64,000 nucleotides of DNA from Enterocloster clostridioformis (GCF_020297485.1 NZ_JAIWZC010000001.1:3534001-3598000); one strand, 5' to 3'. Positions 43,044 through 52,890 are shown, counted from the first letter of the stretch. Numbers and translations: made by a program. Notes: generated from the letters alone by a model not told the origin.

Positions 43044-45421
43044 GGTTTCTCCCCTTTCTTCTGTTTGGCAGCCGCTTTTACTGTTTTTGTCCACTCCTTT
43101 CTGGCTGTGGTACGCCGGATGGTAAAGTTCGATTCCTTAACCGCAGGAGCAGCCCGTTTTCCTTCCGGTATCACAGGAGCCGTATCGTTCTGGATAGGTC
43201 TTACCGGACGGGGAGCAGCAGGTGTGGTGGTTGGAGCTGTCTTTTGTCTTTCATCTGGCTGGACAGGGGAAGCCGGTGGGACTATCTGGCGTTCTGCCCT
43301 TACAGGCGGTGTATGTTCATAGTGGATGGAAGCAGCTTTTACCACCGGAACCGAAGCCCGTTCTGCCACAGTCCCCTCATAAGAAACCTGTCCCCGTTCC
43401 CTGATGGATGGGGGAGCTGGCTGTATAGCTGGCTTTCCTGCATGAGCGGTATCTGCATGATTTCGGAAATTTTCCGGCTGCTTTGTAGTAACAGGGCGTT
43501 CATGGACAGGAGCCGCCCCTTTGGGTGCTTCGGAAGCAGTCTTTTGCGGCTGTTTTGCCTGTTCCAGTTCCGCCCTGCGTTCTGCAATGGTCTGTCTGCG
43601 GCTTTCTGCCTGTGCGTTCCGCTGTTCGGCTCTGGCAGTTCGGGTCTGGGTCACGCTGGAAGTAAAATCCTGTACTCCCTCTGATACCTGTGTTTTCCCG
43701 TGGTAAAGGGCGTACTTTGCATTGACAGGCAAATCTTTTGCCTGCTCCCGAAGCTGTCCGGCAGTATCGGCTATCTTATCTTTGGTATCTGCCACTGCAC
43801 CCACCGCAGAGCCAGCCCGTTTCCATGCAGATTCCTTTTCCGGTGCTGTCTGTCCGTCTGGTCTGCTGTGGTCTGCCTGTGTCCGTTTGGAGGAACCGGA
43901 GTTGGAAGCATTTTTCTGGTCTGAGCCAGCCTGTTTCCCTGCGTGGTATGCAGCTGTTCCAGCCCCAAGAGCTGTCACAGAACGTCCTAACTTATGCTGT
44001 AAACGGTGCATATGGGCGTGCATGAGCATACGGGGTCTTCGCATGATACGGCTTCCCATGCTTTGGGAATCACCGCTCTGTAAGGAGAACATCCCCATCA
44101 AATCCCCCAGCTTGAAATAAATTCCGGCAAAGGTCACTATCTGCAAGAACGCCGTCAGGAAGAACGGATATTCCCCAGACAGGTTGTAGAGCATGGTGGA
44201 AATACTGAACGCTACCGTGATAATCAGGGTGATTCCGGCTCTGGTAAGGATGGTATTGAACAGTTTCGTGATGGCACGTTTTGACATCCCCTCAAAAGAG
44301 GGAACCATGCTAAGGAGAAAGCTCACAGGCAGGAACATGGCGTAGATGATAAAAAGCACCTGTGAGAAAATCATTATCCCCGTGAGCAGGAATACAAAAA
44401 CGGAGATACCGATATTGAACATGAACAGGAAGAAGACAGTTCCCAATCGGTTGATGGTCTTTGTGATGGTAAGGTTCGTGTTTTCCCTGTCTTCGATTTC
44501 CTCCACCACGATTTCTTCCCTGTCCTGCCCGTTGTTTTCGTCTGGACTGGTTGAAAGCAGGCTTTCCACACGGTCTGTTCCAATGCTTTCCACATCCGAG
44601 TTGCCATATTGCAGCAGGAGCCACGGCTGCTTGACCTGAATGGAAAACAGGCTGTCCCGTATCAAATCCACACTATCTTTTCCCTGACTTTCCGAGTTGG
44701 GCAGCACAATCTTTGTGCCAAGGGTCAGGCTGGCATTGCTGATGTCTGCGGAAAATTCATTGATTTTCCCGATATAATCAGGAGCGTAGGCGATAAAGGC
44801 AGCGGACAGCACGAACACTACCACAAAATTGACAACGGCATGGATGGCTTTTGTAGTTTCCCGTTTGATAAGCCCTGTGTAGGCAACGTAAATCCCCACC
44901 ACCAGAATGAGAATCAGCAGGAACCCGATATAAAATCCCTCCGAGGACAAGCCGCCTGTGGTAACGCCTGCAAGGGTCTGCATATTTTTCCCGATGGAAT
45001 CCGCCGTGGAGGAAATGAAGTCCAGCGAGTAGGCTTCCTGAATCAGATACCCTGTGGCGTTGGAAAGGTACAGGCTGATGGTCCAGATAAAATTTGTGAT
45101 GGCATACAGCCCGTACATTACCTGTTTTCCGATACCGTCCAGCCAGTTCCACGGGAGCCAGTCCCATCCGCTGTCCACATAAAAATCAAGCTGGTAGTTG
45201 TCCAGAGGATATTTGCTGTATTCGTTGGCAGCGTCCACCGTATCATCCACCAGTCCGGCAGCGTGGGCGGCAGTACCGAAGACTGCCAGCAGCAGGAGGA
45301 TGAGCAGGAGTGCCAGCAGCACTTTTCCTGCTATACTCCCGATTTTTTTTAAAGAGTTTTGTCCCTTTATCCGGCAAGGGACAAGGGCTGTCCCCTGCTG
45401 GATGGGCTTTCTTATCTTCAT
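43040..45421 (-). CDS. VirB6-like conjugation membrane protein (Tn916 Orf15)
   Basis: 793 residues. A signal-like N-terminal helix, then about seven transmembrane helices up to residue 470, and a long soluble tail rich in Gln, Ala, Pro and Arg ending in basic residues. This architecture is that of Orf15/CD3337-type polytopic channel proteins. It is coupled at both ends by four-base overlaps with orf16 and orf14. Confidence 0.9.
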   Translation of the reverse strand: MKIRKPIQQGTALVPCRIKGQNSLKKIGSIAGKVLLALLLILLLLAVFGTAAHAAGLVDDTVDAANEYSKYPLDNYQLDFYVDSGWDWLPWNWLDGIGKQVMYGLYAITNFIWTISLYLSNATGYLIQEAYSLDFISSTADSIGKNMQTLAGVTTGGLSSEGFYIGFLLILILVVGIYVAYTGLIKRETTKAIHAVVNFVVVFVLSAAFIAYAPDYIGKINEFSADISNASLTLGTKIVLPNSESQGKDSVDLIRDSLFSIQVKQPWLLLQYGNSDVESIGTDRVESLLSTSPDENNGQDREEIVVEEIEDRENTNLTITKTINRLGTVFFLFMFNIGISVFVFLLTGIMIFSQVLFIIYAMFLPVSFLLSMVPSFEGMSKRAITKLFNTILTRAGITLIITVAFSISTMLYNLSGEYPFFLTAFLQIVTFAGIYFKLGDLMGMFSLQSGDSQSMGSRIMRRPRMLMHAHMHRLQHKLGRSVTALGAGTAAYHAGKQAGSDQKNASNSGSSKRTQADHSRPDGQTAPEKESAWKRAGSAVGAVADTKDKIADTAGQLREQAKDLPVNAKYALYHGKTQVSEGVQDFTSSVTQTRTARAEQRNAQAESRRQTIAERRAELEQAKQPQKTASEAPKGAAPVHERPVTTKQPENFRNHADTAHAGKPAIQPAPPSIRERGQVSYEGTVAERASVPVVKAASIHYEHTPPVRAERQIVPPASPVQPDERQKTAPTTTPAAPRPVRPIQNDTAPVIPEGKRAAPAVKESNFTIRRTTARKEWTKTVKAAAKQKKGEKP

Positions 45422-47871
45422 TCCTCCACCTCTTTTCTTACGGGCGGTCTGGTGTCAAAGGCATGGAACAGGTCTTCAAAGATAGGGTGGAACTGTATCA
45501 CTCCTACACGCCCGTACAAATCACTGATAAGGCACTGTCCGTTTTCTAAGTCACGGAGCCGTTTCTGGTTGTTTTCATCTTCGGAATCCACCCCGAAAAA
45601 GGTGAGGGTCTTTTTGATTTCGTTGATGTCCGTGGAACGGAACGCATACTTCAAGCCCAGATTGTTTTTCAGTTTTTCATCCAGCAAATCGTCCGTGTTC
45701 TGGGTCACAAAGTAAACGCCTGCGTTCATGGCACGTCCGGCACGGACCAGCTTCATAGAGAGGGTCTTGCCCTGTGCCACCTGTAAGAAGCTCCATGCTT
45801 CATCCAAATCCACAATCTTAAACACGCTGCGGTCGGTATGGATGAAGTCGAGGGCAAAGGTACTGATAACAATGAGCATTGCCACGGAAAGCAGCTCCAT
45901 TGTGGTGTATTCTTCAAAGGTCGTTTCCTTATCCGGCAGCACCAAATCCGCCACCTGAATGATGTTGAGCTGCTTTTCAAGGCTGATGGACTGTGTGACA
46001 TCCTCATCCGAAAAGAGCAGATGTGCAAAGTCATAGTCCGTAAAGGATTCAATATGGTCTGCTATGCTGGTGCTGATGGTGGTTCCCTCCGCCCGTAGTT
46101 CCTCAATCACCTTTAAAAGCCCCCGCTCCTCACTGTTTGTTACCGCACGGATGGCTTTCCGAAGGACGGGGAACTTCTCCCCGTCACGGCTGGAAATGCC
46201 TGTTAAAAAGGTCAGGATGTCGATTGCCAGTGATTCGGAATCCTTTGGGTTCTCCATAATCACATAAGGGTCAAGCAGGCCCCTGTTCTGTTCCTCCGAG
46301 GTCAGGTTTACGATATTGATTTCATGGGCGATTTCCGGCAGGGTTTCCTTCCAGCGTCCCCGTTCCGCTTTCGGGTCAACAATGAGTGCCTGTGCCCCAA
46401 ACAATACACAGTAGTAGACAATCATGTTGTTACTGAATGATTTTCCACCGCCGAGGGAGCCGACAAAAGCGGCAGCAAGGGCATTGGTGACAGAGCCTTT
46501 CACACCCTGACTGGCAAGGGCAGGCTTTAAGTACACGTTTCTTCCCGTATCAAGGCTATACCCGATATAAATGCCCTCCGGTTCCCCCAACATCTGGGTT
46601 GCACCAAAGCCTAGACCCGCGAGGAAGTCACTGGTGACATACTGGATGTAATCGTTCATATACCGTTTGCTGGCAGGGAGAAATTCCCCATGCAGCCCCA
46701 GCATATCCCCAAAGGGGCGGACCAGCTTCACGTTCAAATCGTCATAAAAATCTTTTACCTCATTGCAACGGCGTTTCAGTTCTTCCAAGTCGGGAGCCGT
46801 CACACGCACCACATAGGACAGCTTGTACATGGATTCCTTGCTCTGGTCTAAGGTGGATTCCAGCTCATTTACGCTGTCTAAAGCGTCCACCACATTTGTG
46901 CTGGTTTCACTGTCATTCTGCCATGCGTGGTTGTCCAAATCTTTCAACTCTTTTTTCTTGTTCCGTACCGTGGAGAGGGCTTTCCGGTTTGTCACAATCT
47001 CTACATTCATAGAGGTATCAATGGGAAAAGTAAATTGCTGCTGTTGATAGTAAAAGATTTCCGAGGATGGAAAGTCCAATTCCCCCACAATGCTGTTGAT
47101 GGTGAAGTAGGCGGCATATACCGTTCCGTCTTCCTGTTCGATTTTCAGATACCGCTGGTTTTCCTCTATCAGACAACGGGTGGGTTTGATAAGGTCATAG
47201 TATTTTACCAGCGTTTCCTCCTGAAACCGCTTCTTCGGCAGGTAATACTCATAATCTTCATAGGCGGTTCCGGTCTGTCCGTATAAATGCTCAATCAGAT
47301 AGCCAAAATCGTCCTTATCAAGCCGCCGGACTTTAAAGCGGCGTGATATTTTACTTTCCAACAGTTTTTCCATCTTCTGAAACCGCCAGATTTCCTCATT
47401 GCTCATGGAAACAAAATCCTCCATGAGTTTGTGGTTGACTTCATGGAGGAAGTCGGAAACAGCGGTCTTTGCTTCCCTGCGGAACTGTTTTATGGTGACT
47501 TCCTGCTCATTGACAAGCAGCTTAAAACCGATAAAAAAGCGGTAGTCCACCTGATTTTCCCCTATCATGGAAATCAGGGCTTCGGTCTGTGCGTCAATCT
47601 TTGCACAGGCAACGTCCTTTAACTTGCCCGTCACTTCCTGTTTGGAGCGTTCCTGTGCCGCCCGTATGCTGGATTCAGTGCTGATTTGCAGGGCGTGAAT
47701 CTTTCCATCCCTGTTCTGGGCGATAAGCTGACGGAACGAATCATGTACCTGATATTTCTGCTCAGGGCTTAAAAAGGAATAGTTGTAGGGAAGCAGCTCA
47801 TAGTAAGCGAAACACTCCCCGTCATGGTTGAACACAAGGTTATTTTCGATATACTTAATCGGATATGCCAT
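45418..47871 (-). CDS. VirB4-like conjugation ATPase (Tn916 Orf16)
   Basis: 817 residues, soluble. Walker A in GSLGGGKSFSNNMI and Walker B in FKIVDLDEAWSFLQ; C-terminal motor domain with TDINEIKKTLTFFGV. It energises the type IV secretion channel. The ATG at 47871 with AAGGAG upstream is preferred to a GTG three codons earlier. It overlaps orf17 by 17 bases. Confidence 0.94.
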   Translation of the reverse strand: MAYPIKYIENNLVFNHDGECFAYYELLPYNYSFLSPEQKYQVHDSFRQLIAQNRDGKIHALQISTESSIRAAQERSKQEVTGKLKDVACAKIDAQTEALISMIGENQVDYRFFIGFKLLVNEQEVTIKQFRREAKTAVSDFLHEVNHKLMEDFVSMSNEEIWRFQKMEKLLESKISRRFKVRRLDKDDFGYLIEHLYGQTGTAYEDYEYYLPKKRFQEETLVKYYDLIKPTRCLIEENQRYLKIEQEDGTVYAAYFTINSIVGELDFPSSEIFYYQQQQFTFPIDTSMNVEIVTNRKALSTVRNKKKELKDLDNHAWQNDSETSTNVVDALDSVNELESTLDQSKESMYKLSYVVRVTAPDLEELKRRCNEVKDFYDDLNVKLVRPFGDMLGLHGEFLPASKRYMNDYIQYVTSDFLAGLGFGATQMLGEPEGIYIGYSLDTGRNVYLKPALASQGVKGSVTNALAAAFVGSLGGGKSFSNNMIVYYCVLFGAQALIVDPKAERGRWKETLPEIAHEINIVNLTSEEQNRGLLDPYVIMENPKDSESLAIDILTFLTGISSRDGEKFPVLRKAIRAVTNSEERGLLKVIEELRAEGTTISTSIADHIESFTDYDFAHLLFSDEDVTQSISLEKQLNIIQVADLVLPDKETTFEEYTTMELLSVAMLIVISTFALDFIHTDRSVFKIVDLDEAWSFLQVAQGKTLSMKLVRAGRAMNAGVYFVTQNTDDLLDEKLKNNLGLKYAFRSTDINEIKKTLTFFGVDSEDENNQKRLRDLENGQCLISDLYGRVGVIQFHPIFEDLFHAFDTRPPVRKEVEE

Positions 47872-48247
47872 AAATATCACTCCTTACTGCCGTGATGGGC
47901 TGTGCCGGATATTCCTTTTCCAGCTTCACGGGCTTTCCTGCATACGTCAGTTTCGGGCGTACCAGATATGCCAGTACGGATTTCAGGAAGCCGTAAGGCT
48001 TTTTCCCGTCAAAGGTCTTCTGGCACATGAACCAAGTGAGGGCAAAGGGTACGCCGAAGTATTTCAAAAATGCCCCGTCAATGAACGAAAGAGGAGGGAA
48101 GTTCCCAAAGAGCATAACCGCAAACATTGACACCACGAACCACGCCATCTGTGTGAACGTGATAGGAAATGGCAGCTTAAAATCATTGATGGAATAGAGT
48201 ACCTTTTCCACCGACCAGATACTGGTATAGCTTCGTATTTTTTTCAT
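47855..48247 (-). CDS. TcpE-family conjugation membrane protein (Tn916 Orf17)
   Basis: 130 residues with two central transmembrane helices (about 25-65). It starts MKKIRSYTSIWSVEKVLYSI behind AAAGGACAG. TcpE-type proteins are small essential channel components of Gram-positive conjugation. Placement between ardA and orf16 is as in Tn916. Confidence 0.88.
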   Translation of the reverse strand: MKKIRSYTSIWSVEKVLYSINDFKLPFPITFTQMAWFVVSMFAVMLFGNFPPLSFIDGAFLKYFGVPFALTWFMCQKTFDGKKPYGFLKSVLAYLVRPKLTYAGKPVKLEKEYPAQPITAVRSDIYGISD

Positions 48248-48339
48248 GTTGTCTGTCCTTTCTAAAAGATGGGGCAGCAAAAGAGCCGCCCCTGAATCAA
48301 AAAAGCCGCCTGTATTTCCTGAAAGAGATACAGACGGGT

Positions 48340-48837
48340 CTAACGTAAGATTTCATATACGCCGTGGTTCGTGACGATAAAAGTTCCATCCAATTCCATG
48401 TCACGCCCATAGGCTTCATAGTCGATATAGTTTTGTAAGTGTGCCGGAAGTTCTCCAAGCTGTCCGCTTTCTTCCAGATAGTAGCGTGCTACGTCCGCCA
48501 TATCGTCACAGCCGGAATGGCAGATAATATCGTCTTCATGCTCACAGAGTTCTTCGATACTGCCAAAATAGGATTGCAGCTCTGATAGTTCCTCCTGAAT
48601 GTATTCCGGTAAGTCCTCCACCATTTCACACAGGCGGTTGATTTCCTCAATGGGGGTATATTCGTCAATCTCAAATGGCAGCTCATAATCATGGATGGCG
48701 TATTCCTCATATTCATCATTCAAACCGATACGCTCTTTGACTTCCTCAAAGTCCACAGGTGGCGTGAACCATGCCCCCACTAATTCGCCCTCATTGTATT
48801 TTCCTAAGTTGGCAATGTAAATCCGCATTTCTTCCAC
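48340..48837 (-). CDS. ardA: Antirestriction protein ArdA
   Basis: 165-residue acidic DNA mimic that inhibits type I restriction enzymes on entry into a new host. Starts MEEMRIYIANLGKYNEGELV and ends IVTNHGVYEI, with Asp/Glu-rich helices between. The GTG at 48837 follows GGAGGTG and gives the length of Tn916 ArdA (about 166). It lies in the leading region, so is expected early after transfer. Confidence 0.94.
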   Translation of the reverse strand: MEEMRIYIANLGKYNEGELVGAWFTPPVDFEEVKERIGLNDEYEEYAIHDYELPFEIDEYTPIEEINRLCEMVEDLPEYIQEELSELQSYFGSIEELCEHEDDIICHSGCDDMADVARYYLEESGQLGELPAHLQNYIDYEAYGRDMELDGTFIVTNHGVYEILR

Positions 48838-48868
48838 AGTGTCACCTCCATTCTCTGCCATGCTTCTT

Positions 48869-48889
48869 TTGGGGAGTTACACTCCCCAA
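48869..48889. other. Hairpin in the ardA leader
   Basis: TTGGGGAGT and ACTCCCCAA with a three-base loop, about 30 bases upstream of the ardA start, next to a second dyad ACTTCCG/CGGAAGT (48902-48942). These are possible leader or single-strand promoter structures for early expression. Confidence 0.4.
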
Positions 48890-48958
48890 GCCCCTAGTGG
48901 ACTTCCGCCATGAAGCAATCAGAGCTTGCTCCATAACGGAAGTGTGATATGTTTTTTT

Positions 48959-49180
48959 CTATGCACCGATAATCTTATTGAACAGTTCCAGTAAGATGTC
49001 CTTTACACCATCCGCATTGAAGACAAGACCAACCGCTATAAGGGACACCACCAGAAAACCGATAAGTTTGGAAAATTCCCTCTTAAATCCGAGGTACAGT
49101 CCAATCACCACGATTGCCAGCAGCACAAGGGACTGGGCGTTGGATAAAAACCAGTTGTAAAGATTCTGTCCGAAATTCAT
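48959..49180 (-). CDS. Small membrane protein, Tn916 Orf19-like
   Basis: 73 residues with two hydrophobic helices (SLVLLAIVVIGLYLGF and LIGFLVVSLIAVGLVF) and a short amphipathic end. It has the size and position of Orf19, between relaxase and ardA. Pore or coupling role unproven. Confidence 0.8.
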   Translation of the reverse strand: MNFGQNLYNWFLSNAQSLVLLAIVVIGLYLGFKREFSKLIGFLVVSLIAVGLVFNADGVKDILLELFNKIIGA

Positions 49181-49231
49181 AAAAGCTCCTTTCTTTCCTG
49201 TAAGAGTTCTTAGGTTCCAAGATTGCCGCCG

Positions 49232-50413
49232 TTAAAGCACCACCTCCTTTGCAGCGGCGGCTTGCTGCTTCAGGATTTTTTCGTGCTTCTCTGTCAGCTT
49301 TGCATGGGTGATGATGTCATGGACAATTTGGGTGTGGTTCATCTTATCCAGACGGAGAGCCAGCTTTAATGTAGGAGCTACCTGATGGGAGAGCCAGTGC
49401 AGGGTGCGTTCAAAGGAATAGGGTTCCGGTTTGGTTGTCAGTTTCAGGCTTCCCCTGTGTTCCCCTATAAACCACGCCCATTCCTCACTGATACGCCAGT
49501 CAGAACGGGGCTTCGTATCGTCCCTGTCCACGAACCGGACATAGCGGTTGATGATTTGAAAGGCTGTCCGTTCTGGATTGTCATGTTCTAACAGGTCACG
49601 GATGGCGTAAAAGGCACGCTCATTTTTCAGCCGGATTTCAAAGCGGTTCTTTACCTCTGCGTACGCAATGGGAATATCATGCTTTTTGTATTGCTCATAG
49701 TCCTTTTCGTAAATGCAGAAGTACACCTCACTTTGGAGGGAGCCGATATACAGGGTGTTCCCCATACATTCTTTTTCCTCACGCCGTACCAGTTCGCCGC
49801 TGCGGTAGCTTTTGAAGCTGCGGAAGACCGAGATACATTCCTCATTCCGGCACTTCTCTGTCAGATGGGGAATGTTTAGGATTCCCGTTTTATCATTGAT
49901 AGCAAGGTCAAGTCGCTTCATTACGCCGTCCTCCATGAGAACATCCATAAAAAATTCATACCAGCTCCGTTCCTGTGCCAGCAGATAGCTTTCAAACTGG
50001 CGGCAGCCACGCCCTTTCAGTTCCAGCAGCACCCCTTTTTCCAGTTCCGGCGATACCAGAACGAAAATATCACCCAGATAGTAATGCTCCGTGTAAGAGT
50101 AGAATCCGTAGTCTTCATGGATAAAGTAAGGCAGCTTTAGCCGCAGTACGTCTTCCACGATATGCTTCACATCCGTAGTGGGGAAGCGAATCCGCACATA
50201 GTCAAAGAGCATTTCAAGGGGAGCGTCTGGATTGAAGCGTTCCAGAGCTTCCGTGATGGCTTCCTGTAATGCTTTGGATGGGTGAGCCTTGCCCGTTTCA
50301 ATATCGCTCAGGTACGGACGGGTGATTCCGGCAGCTAACGCAAGTTTCTGTTGTGAGATACCGTAAGCTGCCCGTTTCTCCCTGATGTCCCGTACCCATG
50401 TTTCTTCATTCAG
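49232..50413 (-). CDS. ICE relaxase MobT (Tn916 Orf20)
   Basis: 393 residues from the chosen start. N-terminal Xre-type helix-turn-helix (GISQQKLALAAGITRPYLSD), then a Rep_trans/MobT domain with FIHEDYGFYSYTEHYYLGDI, LDLAINDKTGILNIP and SEVYFCIYEKDYEQYKK. It nicks at oriT, assisted by Int in Tn916. The best ribosome site (AGGAGGG) is seven bases before CTG at 50413; no ATG, GTG or TTG fits, so the start codon is atypical or the start lies upstream. Confidence 0.92.
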   Translation of the reverse strand: MNEETWVRDIREKRAAYGISQQKLALAAGITRPYLSDIETGKAHPSKALQEAITEALERFNPDAPLEMLFDYVRIRFPTTDVKHIVEDVLRLKLPYFIHEDYGFYSYTEHYYLGDIFVLVSPELEKGVLLELKGRGCRQFESYLLAQERSWYEFFMDVLMEDGVMKRLDLAINDKTGILNIPHLTEKCRNEECISVFRSFKSYRSGELVRREEKECMGNTLYIGSLQSEVYFCIYEKDYEQYKKHDIPIAYAEVKNRFEIRLKNERAFYAIRDLLEHDNPERTAFQIINRYVRFVDRDDTKPRSDWRISEEWAWFIGEHRGSLKLTTKPEPYSFERTLHWLSHQVAPTLKLALRLDKMNHTQIVHDIITHAKLTEKHEKILKQQAAAAKEVVL

Positions 50414-50544
50414 TGAAAATCCCTCCTGTCTAAAAAAGCGTATGCCAACTTTCAGAGCCTTGTTGACATACGCCGGATATGGGGAAAATCCCTTGTGTAC
50501 CGTGGGATTCTGCCCTGTTGTTTGGTTGTTGCCTGTCGATTTGT

Positions 50545-50596
50545 ACCCCTCTGTTAGATACGAGGGGTTCCTGCTGGCGTGCCTTGCGGCACACCA
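50545..50596 (-). other. oriT: Origin of transfer (oriT), Tn916 type
   Basis: Between orf21 and orf20. On the minus strand the dyad ACCCCT/AGGGGT surrounds CGTATCTAACAG and is followed by ACAAATCGACAGG, very like the Tn916 oriT core as I remember it. A second dyad (GTGCC/GGCAC with TGG/CCA flanks) lies at 50574-50596. Confidence 0.75.
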
Positions 50597-50607
50597 GCCA
50601 CAGCAGG

Positions 50608-52005
50608 TCAGTCCGTTTCTGCGGCTTTCGCTTCGCACGCCGCCTGCACTCCCTGCCTGCTGTCTATGAGCTTTTTTATTTCTTTGAGGAAATCGTGTCC
50701 TTTTGGCACAAGGGGCGTGTAAAACTCTGAGATAACGCTGGTTCCCACATCCACATAGCCACGCCCTTTTATCTGCTTTAGGAAGAAATCCTTTGTGGTT
50801 TCCCCGAACATCATCCCATAGCCCATTTCCGACATCCGCCCCAGAGCCACACGGAAATTGAACTGGTCACGGATTCCGTCCCCCAGATACTTTGCGTCCG
50901 GACGCTGGCAGGCGAGAATCAGGAAAAATCCAGCCTGCCGCCCAAGCATAACGATTTGTTTTAACTTATTTAGGACAGCAGCGTTTTCCTTTGTGCCGAG
51001 CATTTCCATAAATGCCACATATTCATCAAAGATAAGGAAATTTGCCGGAAGCCCAAGGTAAGCGTAGTTTTCCCCTGTCCGGTAATTGTCCATGAGCTTC
51101 ATGTCTTCGCTGCGTTTCATCATTTCTTCGTAGAAACGGTCAATGCAGGCGAGCATATCTTCCTTTTTGTAGTACACATCCGGCATAACTGCCTGTAAGT
51201 CCGCAAGGTCGGCGTTTTTTGGGTCTAACACGGACAGGACGGCGTTGGTGCGGAGCAGGGCTTCAATAAGGGTCAGGATGAAGTAGGTCTTTCCGCCGCC
51301 GGTTCCTCCGGCAATGAGCATATGGGGGAGCTTGTCATAGTCCCACCAGACATTTTCCATGAGCCGGAGCCTGCCGTCCTTTGCCTGTACGTCCTCAATG
51401 GAGATACGGCTGGCAATGGTATCATAGAGCAGGGTGTACTCCACATAGGAATCCTTTAATTCCTTATCCGTCAGCTCACAGTACAAGCCGCTTTCCAGCT
51501 TTTTCTCCAAGTTTAAGAGCTGTTCCTGATATTTCCCCAAGGTGATTTCCACACGGATATGGAGCAAGCCCTGTTTCATCCGGTAGTAGATTTTGGGAAA
51601 GTAAGTGATGGTTTCTTTGGAACGGCTGGAAGATAAGTCCTTGAAAAAAGCGTCATCCTTTCTCTGTTCGGATTCATACCACTTGTTTTCTAACACCATC
51701 CTTGCCAGCTTTTGGCGGTGGATGAGCTGCTTTACTTCGTCCCTGCGGTATCGCCAGAACAGAAGAATTACTGCAAGACACACCAGCCCTGCCACGTCCA
51801 TGCTGAATAACAGGTAAGGGATATTTACATCCTGTGCTATCTGTGAGAGGGACACTTCCTGCCAGTTGGTTCCGGCTATTTGCCGGATATGAAACAGCAG
51901 GACAACCAGCAGGAAGACAGGGAACAGGGCGGCAAGGGCAGTATGGAACACAAGGTCTTTATCCGTGGGACGGATACGTTTTCCACGGAGGAAAAGCTGC
52001 TTCAT
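50608..52005 (-). CDS. FtsK/SpoIIIE-type coupling ATPase (Tn916 Orf21)
   Basis: 465 residues. Two N-terminal transmembrane helices (about 22-45 and 65-85) and a motor domain with Walker A GGTGGGKTYF and Walker B-like FLIFDEYVAFME. It delivers the relaxosome to the channel (TcpA-type). Start behind AAAGGAGG. It reads into the oriT region at its 3' end. Confidence 0.94.
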   Translation of the reverse strand: MKQLFLRGKRIRPTDKDLVFHTALAALFPVFLLVVLLFHIRQIAGTNWQEVSLSQIAQDVNIPYLLFSMDVAGLVCLAVILLFWRYRRDEVKQLIHRQKLARMVLENKWYESEQRKDDAFFKDLSSSRSKETITYFPKIYYRMKQGLLHIRVEITLGKYQEQLLNLEKKLESGLYCELTDKELKDSYVEYTLLYDTIASRISIEDVQAKDGRLRLMENVWWDYDKLPHMLIAGGTGGGKTYFILTLIEALLRTNAVLSVLDPKNADLADLQAVMPDVYYKKEDMLACIDRFYEEMMKRSEDMKLMDNYRTGENYAYLGLPANFLIFDEYVAFMEMLGTKENAAVLNKLKQIVMLGRQAGFFLILACQRPDAKYLGDGIRDQFNFRVALGRMSEMGYGMMFGETTKDFFLKQIKGRGYVDVGTSVISEFYTPLVPKGHDFLKEIKKLIDSRQGVQAACEAKAAETD

Positions 52006-52041
52006 GGGACAATCCTCCTTTCGCTTTCTTTTATGTTCCTG

Positions 52042-52419
52042 TTATTTTACAGGGGGAGCGTCTTTCTTCGGCAGCTGCGGATTCATGGCAGCCCCTTTTT
52101 TCAGGACAATATCATCTGCCTTGATGTACCAGTCCACTTCTGCCCCTTGAAAGGTAGCCGTTGCCACGGTGTCTGCCACAGGATGGATGATTTCCACCTC
52201 TGCGTTGTAATCAAATTCCTTTAACGGCACGCTGGCAGGGATGGAAACCTGAATCATACGCCCCTGTCCTCTGGATTTTAAGTCATAGGTACGTTCCTTG
52301 ATTTCTTCTGATACCGAACCATCTTCATTCTGGAGGTGAACCTCACGGCGGAGGGCAGAAAATTTCAATGCCCCGAATGTTGCTTCCTTGTCAATCACGA
52401 TTCCGTTTGCTAATCTCAT
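52042..52419 (-). CDS. YdcP-family protein (Tn916 Orf22)
   Basis: 125 residues, soluble, beta-rich, with QGRMIQVSIPASVPLKEFDY and ATFQGAEVDWYIKADDIVLK. A conserved DUF961/YdcP protein of Tn916-like ICEs, related to the next gene. RBS AAAGGAGG. Possibly an accessory of the relaxosome; not established. Confidence 0.88.
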   Translation of the reverse strand: MRLANGIVIDKEATFGALKFSALRREVHLQNEDGSVSEEIKERTYDLKSRGQGRMIQVSIPASVPLKEFDYNAEVEIIHPVADTVATATFQGAEVDWYIKADDIVLKKGAAMNPQLPKKDAPPVK

Positions 52420-52440
52420 AGTCTGATGTCCTCCTTTTCC

Positions 52441-52755
52441 TTACGCTTTTACCATATCGTCAGCGTGCAAAATGTAGTTGGTAAAGCCCCGTGTGCCGAT
52501 TTTATAGCCCTCTGCGGTGATACGGGGATTGACGAGCTTCACACGTTCCTCAAAGTCAAAATGTTTCTCTCCGGCTTCGGCAGGGAGGATAACCACAATA
52601 TCATCCGCCCTCTGTACGTCTGAATACAGGTTGAAGCTACGGGAGAGTACCGCCATGCGTCCGTTGATTCTACGCTGTTCTGTTTTGTCTTCTCCGGCAA
52701 ACTCCAAGTTGCCGAATGTCTTTTCCATGTTGGGGATAACGAATTTTAATTCCAT
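52441..52755 (-). CDS. YdcP-family protein (Tn916 Orf23)
   Basis: 104 residues, paralogous to Orf22: DDIVVILPAEAGEKHFDFEE, KLVNPRITAEGYKIGTRGF and YILHADDMV. First of the conserved transfer genes on this strand. A possible short frame upstream (52864, GTG) overlaps it and is not convincing; a GC hairpin (GCCGGAG/CTCCGGC, 52821-52843) lies in the leader. Confidence 0.88.
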   Translation of the reverse strand: MELKFVIPNMEKTFGNLEFAGEDKTEQRRINGRMAVLSRSFNLYSDVQRADDIVVILPAEAGEKHFDFEERVKLVNPRITAEGYKIGTRGFTNYILHADDMVKA

Positions 52756-52890
52756 ATAGATGTACCTGTCCTTTCTGAATGTTGTGTTTGATGGTTAGTT
52801 TTGGGTTCTGGTTTGAAAGCCGGAGGGGAACGCTCCGGCGGTGGTGGTTTCTTCGTAGTATCACGTCCTTTCTGGTTTTGGGGTAAAAAA

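Noticed and set aside
44609..45352. Plus-strand ORF of 247 codons opposite orf15
   Set aside because: Antisense to a conserved Tn916 transfer gene with membrane helices; no start signal or family resemblance.
52670..52864. GTG-started 64-codon frame upstream of orf23
   Set aside because: It overlaps the first 86 bases of orf23 in another frame and has Arg/His/Asn-rich, unstructured sequence; probably leader RNA only.
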